This document shows positions 1-6,752 of a stretch of 38,578 nt of DNA, piece after piece (position 1 is the stretch's first letter; the number at the start of each line of letters is the position of its first letter). Both the position numbers and the translations under genes were made by a program. The stretch is taken from contig DAHUXZ010000021.1 of assembly GCA_027315455.1 (NCBI GenBank), positions 1 to 38,578 on the forward strand, in the 5' to 3' direction. Below the pieces are notes generated by a model. It had not been told where the DNA came from. It did not search any database and saw only the letters and a program-made list of their open reading frames with translations. This DNA is from Thermoplasmata archaeon (GTDB lineage: Archaea; Thermoplasmatota; Thermoplasmata; Lutacidiplasmatales; UBA184).

Positions 1-188
1 GCCTCCCCGACGTCCCTTCGGCGGTCGGCCCCCACGTGGCGGGCCACGCGGCGGATCCATCCCTCGTCGTCGATCCCGATCTCGACCGGTTGCAGCCGTC
101 CGGCCACGTACGCCCGGCCCGCCAGGACCCAGTCGACGTCGGACGTCCCCCCTCCGTTCGTGGCGTGGGAGCGGGGCCGGGCCGGCAT
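1..188 (-). CDS. Amidohydrolase N-terminus, probably dihydroorotase (partial, runs off left edge)
   Basis: About 62 codons of an open minus-strand frame that continues beyond the window. From the ATG at 188 there is a 15-20 residue Gly/Ser/Thr leader, then the pattern DWVLAGRAYVAGRLQPVEIG followed by IDDEGWIRRV. This is the usual first beta-sandwich strand pair of dihydroorotase and related amidohydrolases (a 'naming' strand, then a 'G-x-I-x-x-I' strand). The metal ligands would lie outside the window. A TATA-like CTTATG at 211-216, centred about 25 nt upstream, supports this start. Divergent from purM, so a pyrimidine gene would face a purine gene. The family is inferred from a short fragment; hydantoinase or another amidohydrolase is possible. 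Confidence 0.55.
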   Translation of the reverse strand, partial: MPARPRSHATNGGGTSDVDWVLAGRAYVAGRLQPVEIGIDDEGWIRRVARHVGADRRRDVGE

Positions 189-210
189 CCCCCTCGGGAC
201 GCGCCCTGAG

Positions 211-216
211 CATAAG
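211..216 (-). promoter_or_regulatory. TATA-like box for the dihydroorotase-like gene
   Basis: CTTATG on the minus strand, centred about 25 nt before the ATG at 188. The spacing equals that of other genes here, implying a leaderless transcript. Confidence 0.45.
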
Positions 217-276
217 AAGCGCAGGGGCGCCGACGTTGGGCGCCACGTTTTTCCCCCCCGGACGCTCGGTACGGGC

Positions 277-1332
277 ATGGGCGCGACCCCTCCCGGCGGA
301 TGGACGTACGCGCGGTCGGGCGTGGATCGCACGTCGGTCCGTACGGCCCTTCGGGCCCTGCTCGGCGAGGTGCGCTATCGTCCCCCGCCGTCGCACGGCC
401 GTGCGGTCGAGGGTCCCGGCCACTACGCGGGGCTCGTCCGGGTCGGGCGGGAGACGATCGCGATCACGACGGACACGGTCGGGACCAAGGCCCTCCTTGC
501 CGAAGAGCTCGGGGCATGGGAGGAGGTCGGGGAGGACATCGTGGCGGTCAATGTCAACGATCTCGCCGCGGTCGGCGCGCGGCCCTGCGGTCTCGTCGAC
601 TGCCTCTCGGTCCCGTCGCTATCGCCCGCCGTCTTCGCCGCGCTCGGCCGCGGCATCGACCGGGGCCTCCGCGCCGCCGGCTGCGGACTTCTCGGAGGGG
701 AGACCGCGGTCGTTCCGGACCTGGTCAAGAGCCCGGACCTGGGCGGGACCGCGATCGGGTTCTTCCCGCGGGGCCGGCGCCCGGTCGTCGGCGACCGCAT
801 CCGGCCCGGCGACCTCGTGATCGGGGTGGCCTCGAGCGGGCTGCACGCGAACGGGTTCACCCTCGTCCGTCGGCTGATCGAACGCTTTGGATCCGACCTT
901 GCCCGGCCCCGCCCGGGGGCCGCGCTCCCGTTCGGTCGCGAGCTCCTCGCCCCGACCCGGATCTACGTTCGAATCTCGGAAGCGATGGCCGGCCGTCCCG
1001 AGACCCACGGATTGGCCCACATCTCCGGGGGCGGGGTCCGCAATCTCGTACGTCTCAACTCCCGGGTGGCGTTCATCCTGGACGGGTGGCCCCGACCTGA
1101 GGGGATCTTCCACTGGGCGATGGAGGCCGGAGAGGTCGCGGCGGAGGAGATGTACCAGACGTTCAACATGGGGATCGGCTTCGTCCTCGTCGTGGCCCCG
1201 GCCCACCGATCCGAGATCCTGCGCCGGCTGGCACGGGCCGGCGCCCCCGAGGCCCGGGTCGTGGGGCACGTCGCCCGGGGCAAGGGCGTCGAGGTCCCGG
1301 CCTTCGGCCTGCGCTACGAGGGCTACGACTGA
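277..1332 (+). CDS. purM: Phosphoribosylformylglycinamidine cyclo-ligase (AIR synthase)
   Basis: PurM closes the imidazole ring of FGAM with ATP to make AIR in cytoplasmic purine synthesis. The 351-residue product has the usual family length. Recognisable features are the N-terminal TYARSGVD segment, the TTDTVGTK phosphate/ATP region, the DIVAVNVNDLAAVGARP helix, GLLGGETA, the SSGLHANGFTLVR segment, HISGGGVRNL and FNMGIGF. An in-frame start exists at 160, but it would overlap the divergent gene at the left edge and add 39 residues of atypical sequence; the ATG at 277 puts TYARSGVD at the normal distance from the N-terminus. A 12-nt palindrome begins one base after the stop. purQ lies about 27 kb away, so the purine genes are scattered. 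Confidence 0.93.
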   Translation: MGATPPGGWTYARSGVDRTSVRTALRALLGEVRYRPPPSHGRAVEGPGHYAGLVRVGRETIAITTDTVGTKALLAEELGAWEEVGEDIVAVNVNDLAAVGARPCGLVDCLSVPSLSPAVFAALGRGIDRGLRAAGCGLLGGETAVVPDLVKSPDLGGTAIGFFPRGRRPVVGDRIRPGDLVIGVASSGLHANGFTLVRRLIERFGSDLARPRPGAALPFGRELLAPTRIYVRISEAMAGRPETHGLAHISGGGVRNLVRLNSRVAFILDGWPRPEGIFHWAMEAGEVAAEEMYQTFNMGIGFVLVVAPAHRSEILRRLARAGAPEARVVGHVARGKGVEVPAFGLRYEGYD

Positions 1333-1333
1333 G

Positions 1334-1345
1334 CCGGTCGACCGG
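1334..1345. repeat. Palindrome after the purM stop
   Basis: CCGGTCGACCGG, a perfect 12-nt palindrome starting one base after the stop codon. Confidence 0.5.
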
Positions 1346-1391
1346 GGCGTCGGGGCGAAGGCTTCAACCGAGGCACCCTGTCCGGGGGGAT

Positions 1392-2336
1392 GTGACGGGG
1401 GCCGGCGGCCGCCACATGATGGCGGCGCTCCTGGCGACGCTCTCCGCCGTCCTGTGGGCGTCGTACTACGTCTTCGTCCTGAAGGCGACGCCGACCGCGG
1501 GACCGGCGGCGCTCCTCTCCTTCCCGTTCCTGGCCGGGGGCGCCGCGTACGCGCTCTTGGCCGTCGCGCAGGGCCACGGGAGGGTCTTCCTCGGGCTGTG
1601 GACCCGTAGCGCGGCGTACGGACGGACGGTGCTCGCGCTGGGGATGCAGGTCTCCGTCCTCGCATCGACCTACCTCGCGGGTTCGGTCAACACGTCGCTT
1701 CTCTCGCTTCTCGGGGACGTCGCGTTGACCCCGGTCCTGTTGATGTTCCTCTACCACGAGGGGAGGGACCGGGCCCGTTCGGTGCCGTTCGTGCTCGGGG
1801 TCCTCCTCAGCACCGGGGGCGCGTCCCTCACCATCCTGGGCGGGGAGGGCGCGACCCCGCTCAGCGGCTGGGGCTGGCTCGTGGCCCCGCTCGTCCCGGT
1901 GACGGTCGCGTTCTACTTCCTTGCGACGGCCCGGGAGAACCGCCGGACCCCCGCCTCGGCGGTGGTGGCACAGACGATGCTCGGCGCCGGCCTCCTCGCC
2001 CTCCCCGTCTCGGTGCTGTTCCCGGGCGGGGTCGGCGGTCTCGCCGTCCACGGGGACCTGACCTGGGGGCTCATCGTCGCGCTGGGCCTGACGAGCTTCT
2101 TCCTGGCGCCCTGGCTCTACTTCCGCGCCATCGAGATCACCGGCCTCATGCTTCCGGCGCTGTTGATGTCCGGGATACCGGTGTTCACGCTTCTCTTCTC
2201 GGTGGGGTTCCTCGGCGAGGCGCCTCGACTCCTCGGCGTTCTCGGTGTGCCGGTCGCCGTCGCGGGCGCCCTCCTCGCGCTCGAGGGCACCCGCCCGGCG
2301 ACCGCCGCCTCCCCGCCCGCGGCCGGCGCGGGGTGA
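1392..2336 (+). CDS. EamA/DMT-family membrane transporter
   Basis: A 314-residue, strongly hydrophobic protein with about ten predicted transmembrane segments, such as ALLATLSAVLWASYYVFVL near the N-terminus, LLSLLGDVALTPVLLMFLY and the last one VLGVPVAVAGALLALEG. It matches the drug/metabolite transporter superfamily (two EamA repeats of five helices) in length and in the W-x-S-x-Y/F pattern of helix 1. The substrate cannot be told from sequence. The GTG at 1392 follows a purine-rich GGGGGGAT; the ATGs at 1416 and 1419 would place helix 1 at the extreme N-terminus and are equally plausible. It follows purM by 59 bases and converges on polB, leaving an 80-base gap with two inverted repeats. 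Confidence 0.8.
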   Translation: MTGAGGRHMMAALLATLSAVLWASYYVFVLKATPTAGPAALLSFPFLAGGAAYALLAVAQGHGRVFLGLWTRSAAYGRTVLALGMQVSVLASTYLAGSVNTSLLSLLGDVALTPVLLMFLYHEGRDRARSVPFVLGVLLSTGGASLTILGGEGATPLSGWGWLVAPLVPVTVAFYFLATARENRRTPASAVVAQTMLGAGLLALPVSVLFPGGVGGLAVHGDLTWGLIVALGLTSFFLAPWLYFRAIEITGLMLPALLMSGIPVFTLLFSVGFLGEAPRLLGVLGVPVAVAGALLALEGTRPATAASPPAAGAG

Positions 2337-2340
2337 CCGG

Positions 2341-2353
2341 CGTCCCCGGGACG
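2341..2353. repeat. Hairpin repeat after the transporter stop
   Basis: CGTCCC, one base, GGGACG; begins four bases after the stop. It shares the 80-base convergent gap with the repeat at 2399-2418. Confidence 0.5.
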
Positions 2354-2398
2354 TCCGTCGGGGAGGCCGCCATCCCCCACCCGCGCCCCCGCGGGTCC

Positions 2399-2418
2399 GA
2401 TCGTCCCGGGGGACGATC
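2399..2418. repeat. 20-nt inverted repeat at the polB stop
   Basis: GATCGTCCC, GG, GGGACGATC: 9-bp perfect arms. It overlaps the polB stop (2417-2419) and lies between two convergent genes, so it may act as a 3'-end signal for either. Confidence 0.65.
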
Positions 2419-4876
2419 ACTCGAACTCGGCGAGCGATCGCGCGCGGTGTCGGCGGGGCTCGGCCTTTCCGATCGCGCCGACCGGCGTATCGAGCGAAGC
2501 CGGTGCCCCGGTCGCCGGGGGAGGCTCCGGCGCCTCAACGAGGCGCCGCTGGTGGCTGCCCCGCAGCAGGGACGCGGCGTCCCAGTCGAAGACCTCGGTC
2601 ACCCGGGCCAGGGTCTGGGCGACGCGGTCGGCGTAGTAGCCGAAGTCGGGCCGGGCGGTGAACGGACGCCCGTCGACCCACGGCTCGATCTCCTGGGGAG
2701 TGCGCCGGGCGTCGGTCACGATCCACGCGACCTTCATCCCGGGGATCACGTCGTAGCCCTCGGCCTTGAGCCGACGGAAGACCCGGAGGAACGGCAGCGC
2801 GTCCCGCGTGGCCTCGTTGTACTCCTCTTCGGCCCGCACCGAGCGGGCGACGACGAGGCGCTCGACCGGGACCTCTCCGTCGCGGCACCGCGCGACGAGC
2901 TCCCGGGCCCGCGTCACGGCCCGGTCGGTCTCCCCCTTCAGGACGAGGTCGAACACCTCGAGGAGCGCCTCCGACTGGTAGTCGAAGGCGTCGGTCCGGC
3001 GGGTCTCGTAGCCCCGGATGACGAGCTCCTCCTTCGGCCAGGCCGTACGGCCGACATAGCGCTTCTTCGCGCCGTGGGAGAACAGCGACTCGTACACCGA
3101 CTGGAACTCGAAGGTGACCCCTTCGTGGGTGAACCGCCGTGAGACATCCTCGCCGAACGCGCGCGCCCCCTCGAGGGACGGGGTCGGCGAGCGGACGAAG
3201 ACGCTGTCCGTGTCGGAGTAGACCACCTCGTGCCCCTCCGACTCCAGGGCCCGGATGATCGAGGTGATCGACTCGCGGGCGAAGGCGGTGATCGCCGCGC
3301 CGATGTCCTTGTTCGTGAAGCGGTAGAAGCTCGAGGCGAGGACGCCGTAGAACGAGTTCATCAGGATCTTCACCGCGTTCTGGAGCCCGTCGAAGTACTC
3401 CCGCTGTTCGTCCGCCGTCGCCTCCCGCGCGAGGCGGCGGAAGCGGTCCCGGTCGGCGAGGAGCTCGCGGAGGATGCGGGGGACGATCCCCACCCGTTCC
3501 GCCGGGGTCAGGAAGCGGGCCCCTCCGTCGGGGCTGCGGGTCGCGCCGGTGGGGGAGAGCGTCGTGAAGCAGATGTTCCGGGAGATGATGATGCTCGGGT
3601 ACATCGACTTGAAGTCGAGGACCGAGACCCACCGGTAGATCCCGGGCCGGATCGCGTGGACGTATCCCCCCTCGATGGGCGCCTCGCGACGCGCCCGATG
3701 GGTCGGGGGCACCCCGACCCGCTCGCGGTCGGCCCGCGGGATCAGCATCGCATCGATGAAGAGGCTCGTCCGCCCGTTGAGCCCCTCCTCGAGGGGCAGG
3801 TGCGCGACCGTCGCGAGGTCGGCGGCCTTGTCGATCGCCCGGAGGCGCTGGAGGATCCGCAGGGCGAGGTCGGCGTCGTGCTCGCAGTACTCCATCACCC
3901 GCTCGGGGTCCCGCGCCCACTCCTCGGAGATGTTGCGCCGGTCGACGTCCATCTTCTTGTCGCCGAGGAGCAGGCGGGAGACGAACTGCAGGCTCTCCTG
4001 CTTCGGTCGCAGCTCCCGGCGCGCCGACCACCACGCATCGGCGAAGACCCGGCCCGCGGCCCGCCAGAGCCGCTCGCCGGCGTCCTTCGCCTCCCCGCGG
4101 TCCCGGCCCAACACCAGGGGCGGAAGGCCGAGCGCCCTGGCCCGCTCGATGAGAAGGGGAATGTCGTAGCCGCCGATGTTGTAGCCCGTGATCACGTCCG
4201 GGTCCTCCTCCCGGACGATGCGCACGAACTCCCGCAGGATCTCGCGCTCGTCCGCCGCCCGCAGACGGAAGCCGGTCTTCCCCTTCGCTCCCCGGTCGAC
4301 CTTTCCACAGATCGTGAAGATCGTCCGCTCCCGGATCGCGTTCTCGATGTCGAAGGAGAGGATCGTGAGGGGAGGACGGAACGGATCGATCGGACGGATG
4401 TCGGAGTCCTCCGTGTGCACGACGCGCACGACCCGGCCGACGGTGTAGAGCTCGGCGACCTCCGCCGGCTCCGGCTCCGCCTCGAACCGCACGGCGAGCC
4501 CGAGGTTCTTGTCGTAGAGGAAGCGGTGGATGAAGGGGATGTCGCAGGCAAGGACGCTCGCCTCGTCGCCCGGCCGCCGGTAGCGTTCGCGGTAGTCCGG
4601 TACGAGCCAGGGAGCGTGGAGCGTGACGCGGAGGGCGGGGCGCTCCACCCCCTCGACCCACAGCGGCCGGTCCTCGAGGGCGACGACCTGGGGGTCGGCC
4701 TTCAGCCGATCGCGGGCCTCGGCCGGCGGGTCGACGAGGTCGAAGTAGGGGCGGAACCCGTAGTAGCGGGCCACCACGGACTCGCCGTCGCGCGTCTTCC
4801 CGTAGAGCTCCACGACGACGTCGGCGCCGAGGGAGCGGTAGGAGCCGCCCAAGAGGAACAGGTCGAGCGTCTCCAC
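2417..4876 (-). CDS. polB: Family B DNA-directed DNA polymerase with 3'-5' exonuclease
   Basis: Replicative or repair polymerase, 819 residues. All exonuclease and polymerase signatures are present in order: Exo I SFDIEN, Exo II GYNIGGYDIP, Exo III YCEHDAD, motif A DFKSMYPSIII, motif B KILMNSFYG and motif C YSDTDSVF. Proofreading and polymerase carboxylates are therefore intact. A longer frame opens at 5098, but its first 74 residues are out-of-frame translation of the upstream glycosylase gene. I chose the GTG at 4876 because the protein then begins VETLDLFLLGG, as family members do, and because a TATA box is centred about 25 nt before it. The C-terminus ends ARSLAEFE, weakly like a PCNA-binding box. 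Archaeal family B enzymes stall at template uracil, so the adjacent uracil-DNA glycosylase makes functional sense. Confidence 0.95.
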   Translation of the reverse strand: METLDLFLLGGSYRSLGADVVVELYGKTRDGESVVARYYGFRPYFDLVDPPAEARDRLKADPQVVALEDRPLWVEGVERPALRVTLHAPWLVPDYRERYRRPGDEASVLACDIPFIHRFLYDKNLGLAVRFEAEPEPAEVAELYTVGRVVRVVHTEDSDIRPIDPFRPPLTILSFDIENAIRERTIFTICGKVDRGAKGKTGFRLRAADEREILREFVRIVREEDPDVITGYNIGGYDIPLLIERARALGLPPLVLGRDRGEAKDAGERLWRAAGRVFADAWWSARRELRPKQESLQFVSRLLLGDKKMDVDRRNISEEWARDPERVMEYCEHDADLALRILQRLRAIDKAADLATVAHLPLEEGLNGRTSLFIDAMLIPRADRERVGVPPTHRARREAPIEGGYVHAIRPGIYRWVSVLDFKSMYPSIIISRNICFTTLSPTGATRSPDGGARFLTPAERVGIVPRILRELLADRDRFRRLAREATADEQREYFDGLQNAVKILMNSFYGVLASSFYRFTNKDIGAAITAFARESITSIIRALESEGHEVVYSDTDSVFVRSPTPSLEGARAFGEDVSRRFTHEGVTFEFQSVYESLFSHGAKKRYVGRTAWPKEELVIRGYETRRTDAFDYQSEALLEVFDLVLKGETDRAVTRARELVARCRDGEVPVERLVVARSVRAEEEYNEATRDALPFLRVFRRLKAEGYDVIPGMKVAWIVTDARRTPQEIEPWVDGRPFTARPDFGYYADRVAQTLARVTEVFDWDAASLLRGSHQRRLVEAPEPPPATGAPASLDTPVGAIGKAEPRRHRARSLAEFE

Positions 4877-4897
4877 GCGTCGGGAAGCGGGAGGCGG

Positions 4898-4904
4898 GTT
4901 ATAG
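4898..4904 (-). promoter_or_regulatory. TATA box of polB, overlapping the glycosylase stop codon
   Basis: CTATAAC, centred about 25 nt before the GTG at 4876. The TAA stop of the upstream uracil-DNA glycosylase (4899-4901) is part of the box. Confidence 0.65.
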
Positions 4905-5510
4905 GGTTTGACGCAGGACGCGTCGCAGGACGGCGCCGAGCCGGTCGAGGTCGGCGGCCCAGCGGGGGGCCAGCTTCGGATTGTGGAGCACCGCGGCCGG
5001 GTGCAGCAGCGGGACGAGCGGACGCCGGTTCCAGCTGCGCTCCCGCCCGGCCGCCTGGGTGATCGGCGGAGCGTCCGGCACGAGCTCGGCCAGGGCATGG
5101 CGCCCCAGCGTCACGATCACCGGGGGATCGAGCAACTCGAGCTGGCGTTCGAGAAAGGGCCGGCACGCCAGCACGGAACGACGGGGGAGGCGGTTCTCGG
5201 GCGGTCGACATTTGACCAGGTTGATGACCCCGACCTCGTCCATCCGCAGCCCGAGCTCGGCGATCGCCCGGTCCAGCCGCCGGCCCGAGGCGCCGACGAA
5301 CGGCCGGCCCGTGGCGTCCTCTGCCCGGCCGGGCGCCTCCCCGACGAAGACCACGGACGGGCGCTCCCCGCCCCGGTAGACGACCGCATGGGTGCGCGTA
5401 TGGCCGAGCGGGCAGCGGCGGCAGCGTTCGATCGCCCGAGTGAGCCGGTGCCAGGTCACGGTGGTCACCGGAGCCGGCGTTCGCGCGACGGCCGCCGAAG
5501 GCTCGTCCAC
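4899..5510 (-). CDS. Uracil-DNA glycosylase, family 4 type (Fe-S)
   Basis: Excises uracil from DNA in base-excision repair; 203 residues. The N-terminal CRRCPL supplies two cysteines; GEAPGRAED followed by GRPFVGASG is the family 4 water-activating motif A; NLVKCRPPENR and LACRPF supply two more cysteines spaced for a 4Fe-4S cluster; LLHPAAVLHNP is motif B. The start is a GTG at 5510; a later in-frame GTG is possible. Its TAA stop (4899-4901) lies inside the TATA box of polB, so the two genes can be transcribed separately or together. Divergent from rps12. Confidence 0.93.
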   Translation of the reverse strand: MDEPSAAVARTPAPVTTVTWHRLTRAIERCRRCPLGHTRTHAVVYRGGERPSVVFVGEAPGRAEDATGRPFVGASGRRLDRAIAELGLRMDEVGVINLVKCRPPENRLPRRSVLACRPFLERQLELLDPPVIVTLGRHALAELVPDAPPITQAAGRERSWNRRPLVPLLHPAAVLHNPKLAPRWAADLDRLGAVLRRVLRQTL

Positions 5511-5602
5511 GCGCGGAGAGCGGCGCCGGACCCTTCAGCGTTGTGCCCCGGCCCCCTCCGGTCGCCCGCCGGCGGTGTGCGAAGGCGTTGCGCGGACGAA
5601 TC

Positions 5603-5609
5603 TTAAATA
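5603..5609 (+). promoter_or_regulatory. TATA box of the S12-S7-EF-2 operon
   Basis: TTAAATA in the divergent gap between the glycosylase and rps12. Transcription would start near 5632, leaving a short leader (about 14 nt to ATG 5646, about 32 nt to ATG 5664). The rest of the 5511-5663 gap shows no other gene. Confidence 0.6.
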
Positions 5610-5663
5610 CAGGGACCCGCTGGCTCGGGCCCCCGAGCACGTACGATGGTTCCGCCGTCAGGG

Positions 5664-6080
5664 ATGAACACCGCCGGTAGGCTACAGGCCCTCCGCCAGC
5701 GCCGACGCTGGTCCGACCGCTACTACAAGCGCCGGACCCTCCATCTCAAGGAACGCTCGGACCCCCTCGAGGGGGCGCCCCAGGGACGGGGGATCGTCAT
5801 CGAGAAGGTGGGCGTGGAGGCCAAGCAGCCCAACTCCGCGATCCGCAAGTGCATCAAGGTCCAGCTCATCAAGAACGGCCGTCAGATCACCGCGTTCGCG
5901 GTCGGCGACGGCGCCATCAACTTCATCGATGAGCACGACGAGGTGCTGGTCGAGGGGATCGGCGGACGGATGGGCCGGTCCTACGGCGACATCCCGGGCG
6001 TGCGCTACAAGGTGATCCAGGTGAACAGCGTGTCGCTCGACGAGCTCGTCCGCGGTCGCAAGGAGAAGCCCCAGCGATGA
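5664..6080 (+). CDS. rps12: Small ribosomal subunit protein uS12
   Basis: Decoding-centre ribosomal protein, 138 residues from this start. The hallmark stretches [42 protein letters not shown] and [10 protein letters not shown] are all present, and the C-terminal [12 protein letters not shown] is typically archaeal. The ATG at 5664 gives [16 protein letters not shown], which aligns with the family start; an in-frame ATG at 5646 would add six residues and lies about 14 nt after the expected transcription start from the TATA box at 5603-5609. Its TGA overlaps the ATG of rps7 by four bases. Confidence 0.96.
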   Translation: MNTAGRLQALRQRRRWSDRYYKRRTLHLKERSDPLEGAPQGRGIVIEKVGVEAKQPNSAIRKCIKVQLIKNGRQITAFAVGDGAINFIDEHDEVLVEGIGGRMGRSYGDIPGVRYKVIQVNSVSLDELVRGRKEKPQR

Positions 6081-6736
6081 GCGCTACCCCGGTGCCGTCG
6101 GCGGTCGTCGATCCCGAGGAGGGCCCCGGCCCGGTCGTGCAGCGGCCGGCCGCGCCCGCGCCGCCCCCGTTCCCGCTCCCCCCGCTGTTCGGGAAGTTCC
6201 CCTTCGAGGGGATCGAGGTCCACGACCCGGGGCTGCAGCCGTACCTGTACCTCCACCCGATCTACTCGCCGCACTCCGAGGGGAAGCTCTCGGGGCGGCC
6301 GTTCATGAAGACCCACATGCACCTGGTCGAACGGCTCGCCAACCACCTCATGAAGGGCGGGAAGTTCACGGGCAAGAAGTCGAAGGCCCTCACGACGGTG
6401 CGGCGGGCCTTCGAGGAGCTTTACACCAAGGAGCACCAGAACCCGCTCCAGCTCCTCGTCAACGCCGTCGAGAACGCCGCTCCCCGCGAGGAGGTCACGC
6501 GACTTCAGTTCGGCGGCATCTCGGTGCCGCGCGCCGTCGATGCCGCGCCCGCCCGCCGGGTCGCCGTGGCGATCCGCAACCTTGCCCAGGGGGCCATCCA
6601 GGCCTCCCGGAAGTCGACGAAGCCGATCTACTCGTGCCTCGCCACGGAGATCGCCCTCGCGGCGAAGGGCGACATGACGAGCTTCGCGGTGGGTCGGAAG
6701 GAAGAGGTCGAGCGCGTCGCCCAGTCGGCGCGATAG
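6077..6736 (+). CDS. rps7: Small ribosomal subunit protein uS7
   Basis: Binds the 3' domain of 16S rRNA; 219 residues. The conserved body starts near residue 37 ([20 protein letters not shown]) and continues through [34 protein letters not shown] and [20 protein letters not shown]. Ahead of it is an unusual Pro/Ala-rich N-terminal extension of about 35 residues with runs of prolines, not typical of archaeal S7. The start overlaps the rps12 stop as ATGA, implying translational coupling. EF-2 follows after 16 bases, the standard archaeal str-type order. Confidence 0.96.
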   Translation: MSATPVPSAVVDPEEGPGPVVQRPAAPAPPPFPLPPLFGKFPFEGIEVHDPGLQPYLYLHPIYSPHSEGKLSGRPFMKTHMHLVERLANHLMKGGKFTGKKSKALTTVRRAFEELYTKEHQNPLQLLVNAVENAAPREEVTRLQFGGISVPRAVDAAPARRVAVAIRNLAQGAIQASRKSTKPIYSCLATEIALAAKGDMTSFAVGRKEEVERVAQSAR

Positions 6737-6752
6737 AGCCCGGGTCCCCCTC

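Noticed and set aside
5511-5663. Possible small RNA or tRNA gene in the largest gap
   Set aside because: No cloverleaf, no CCA end and no strong stem; only a TATA box and divergent leaders are visible.
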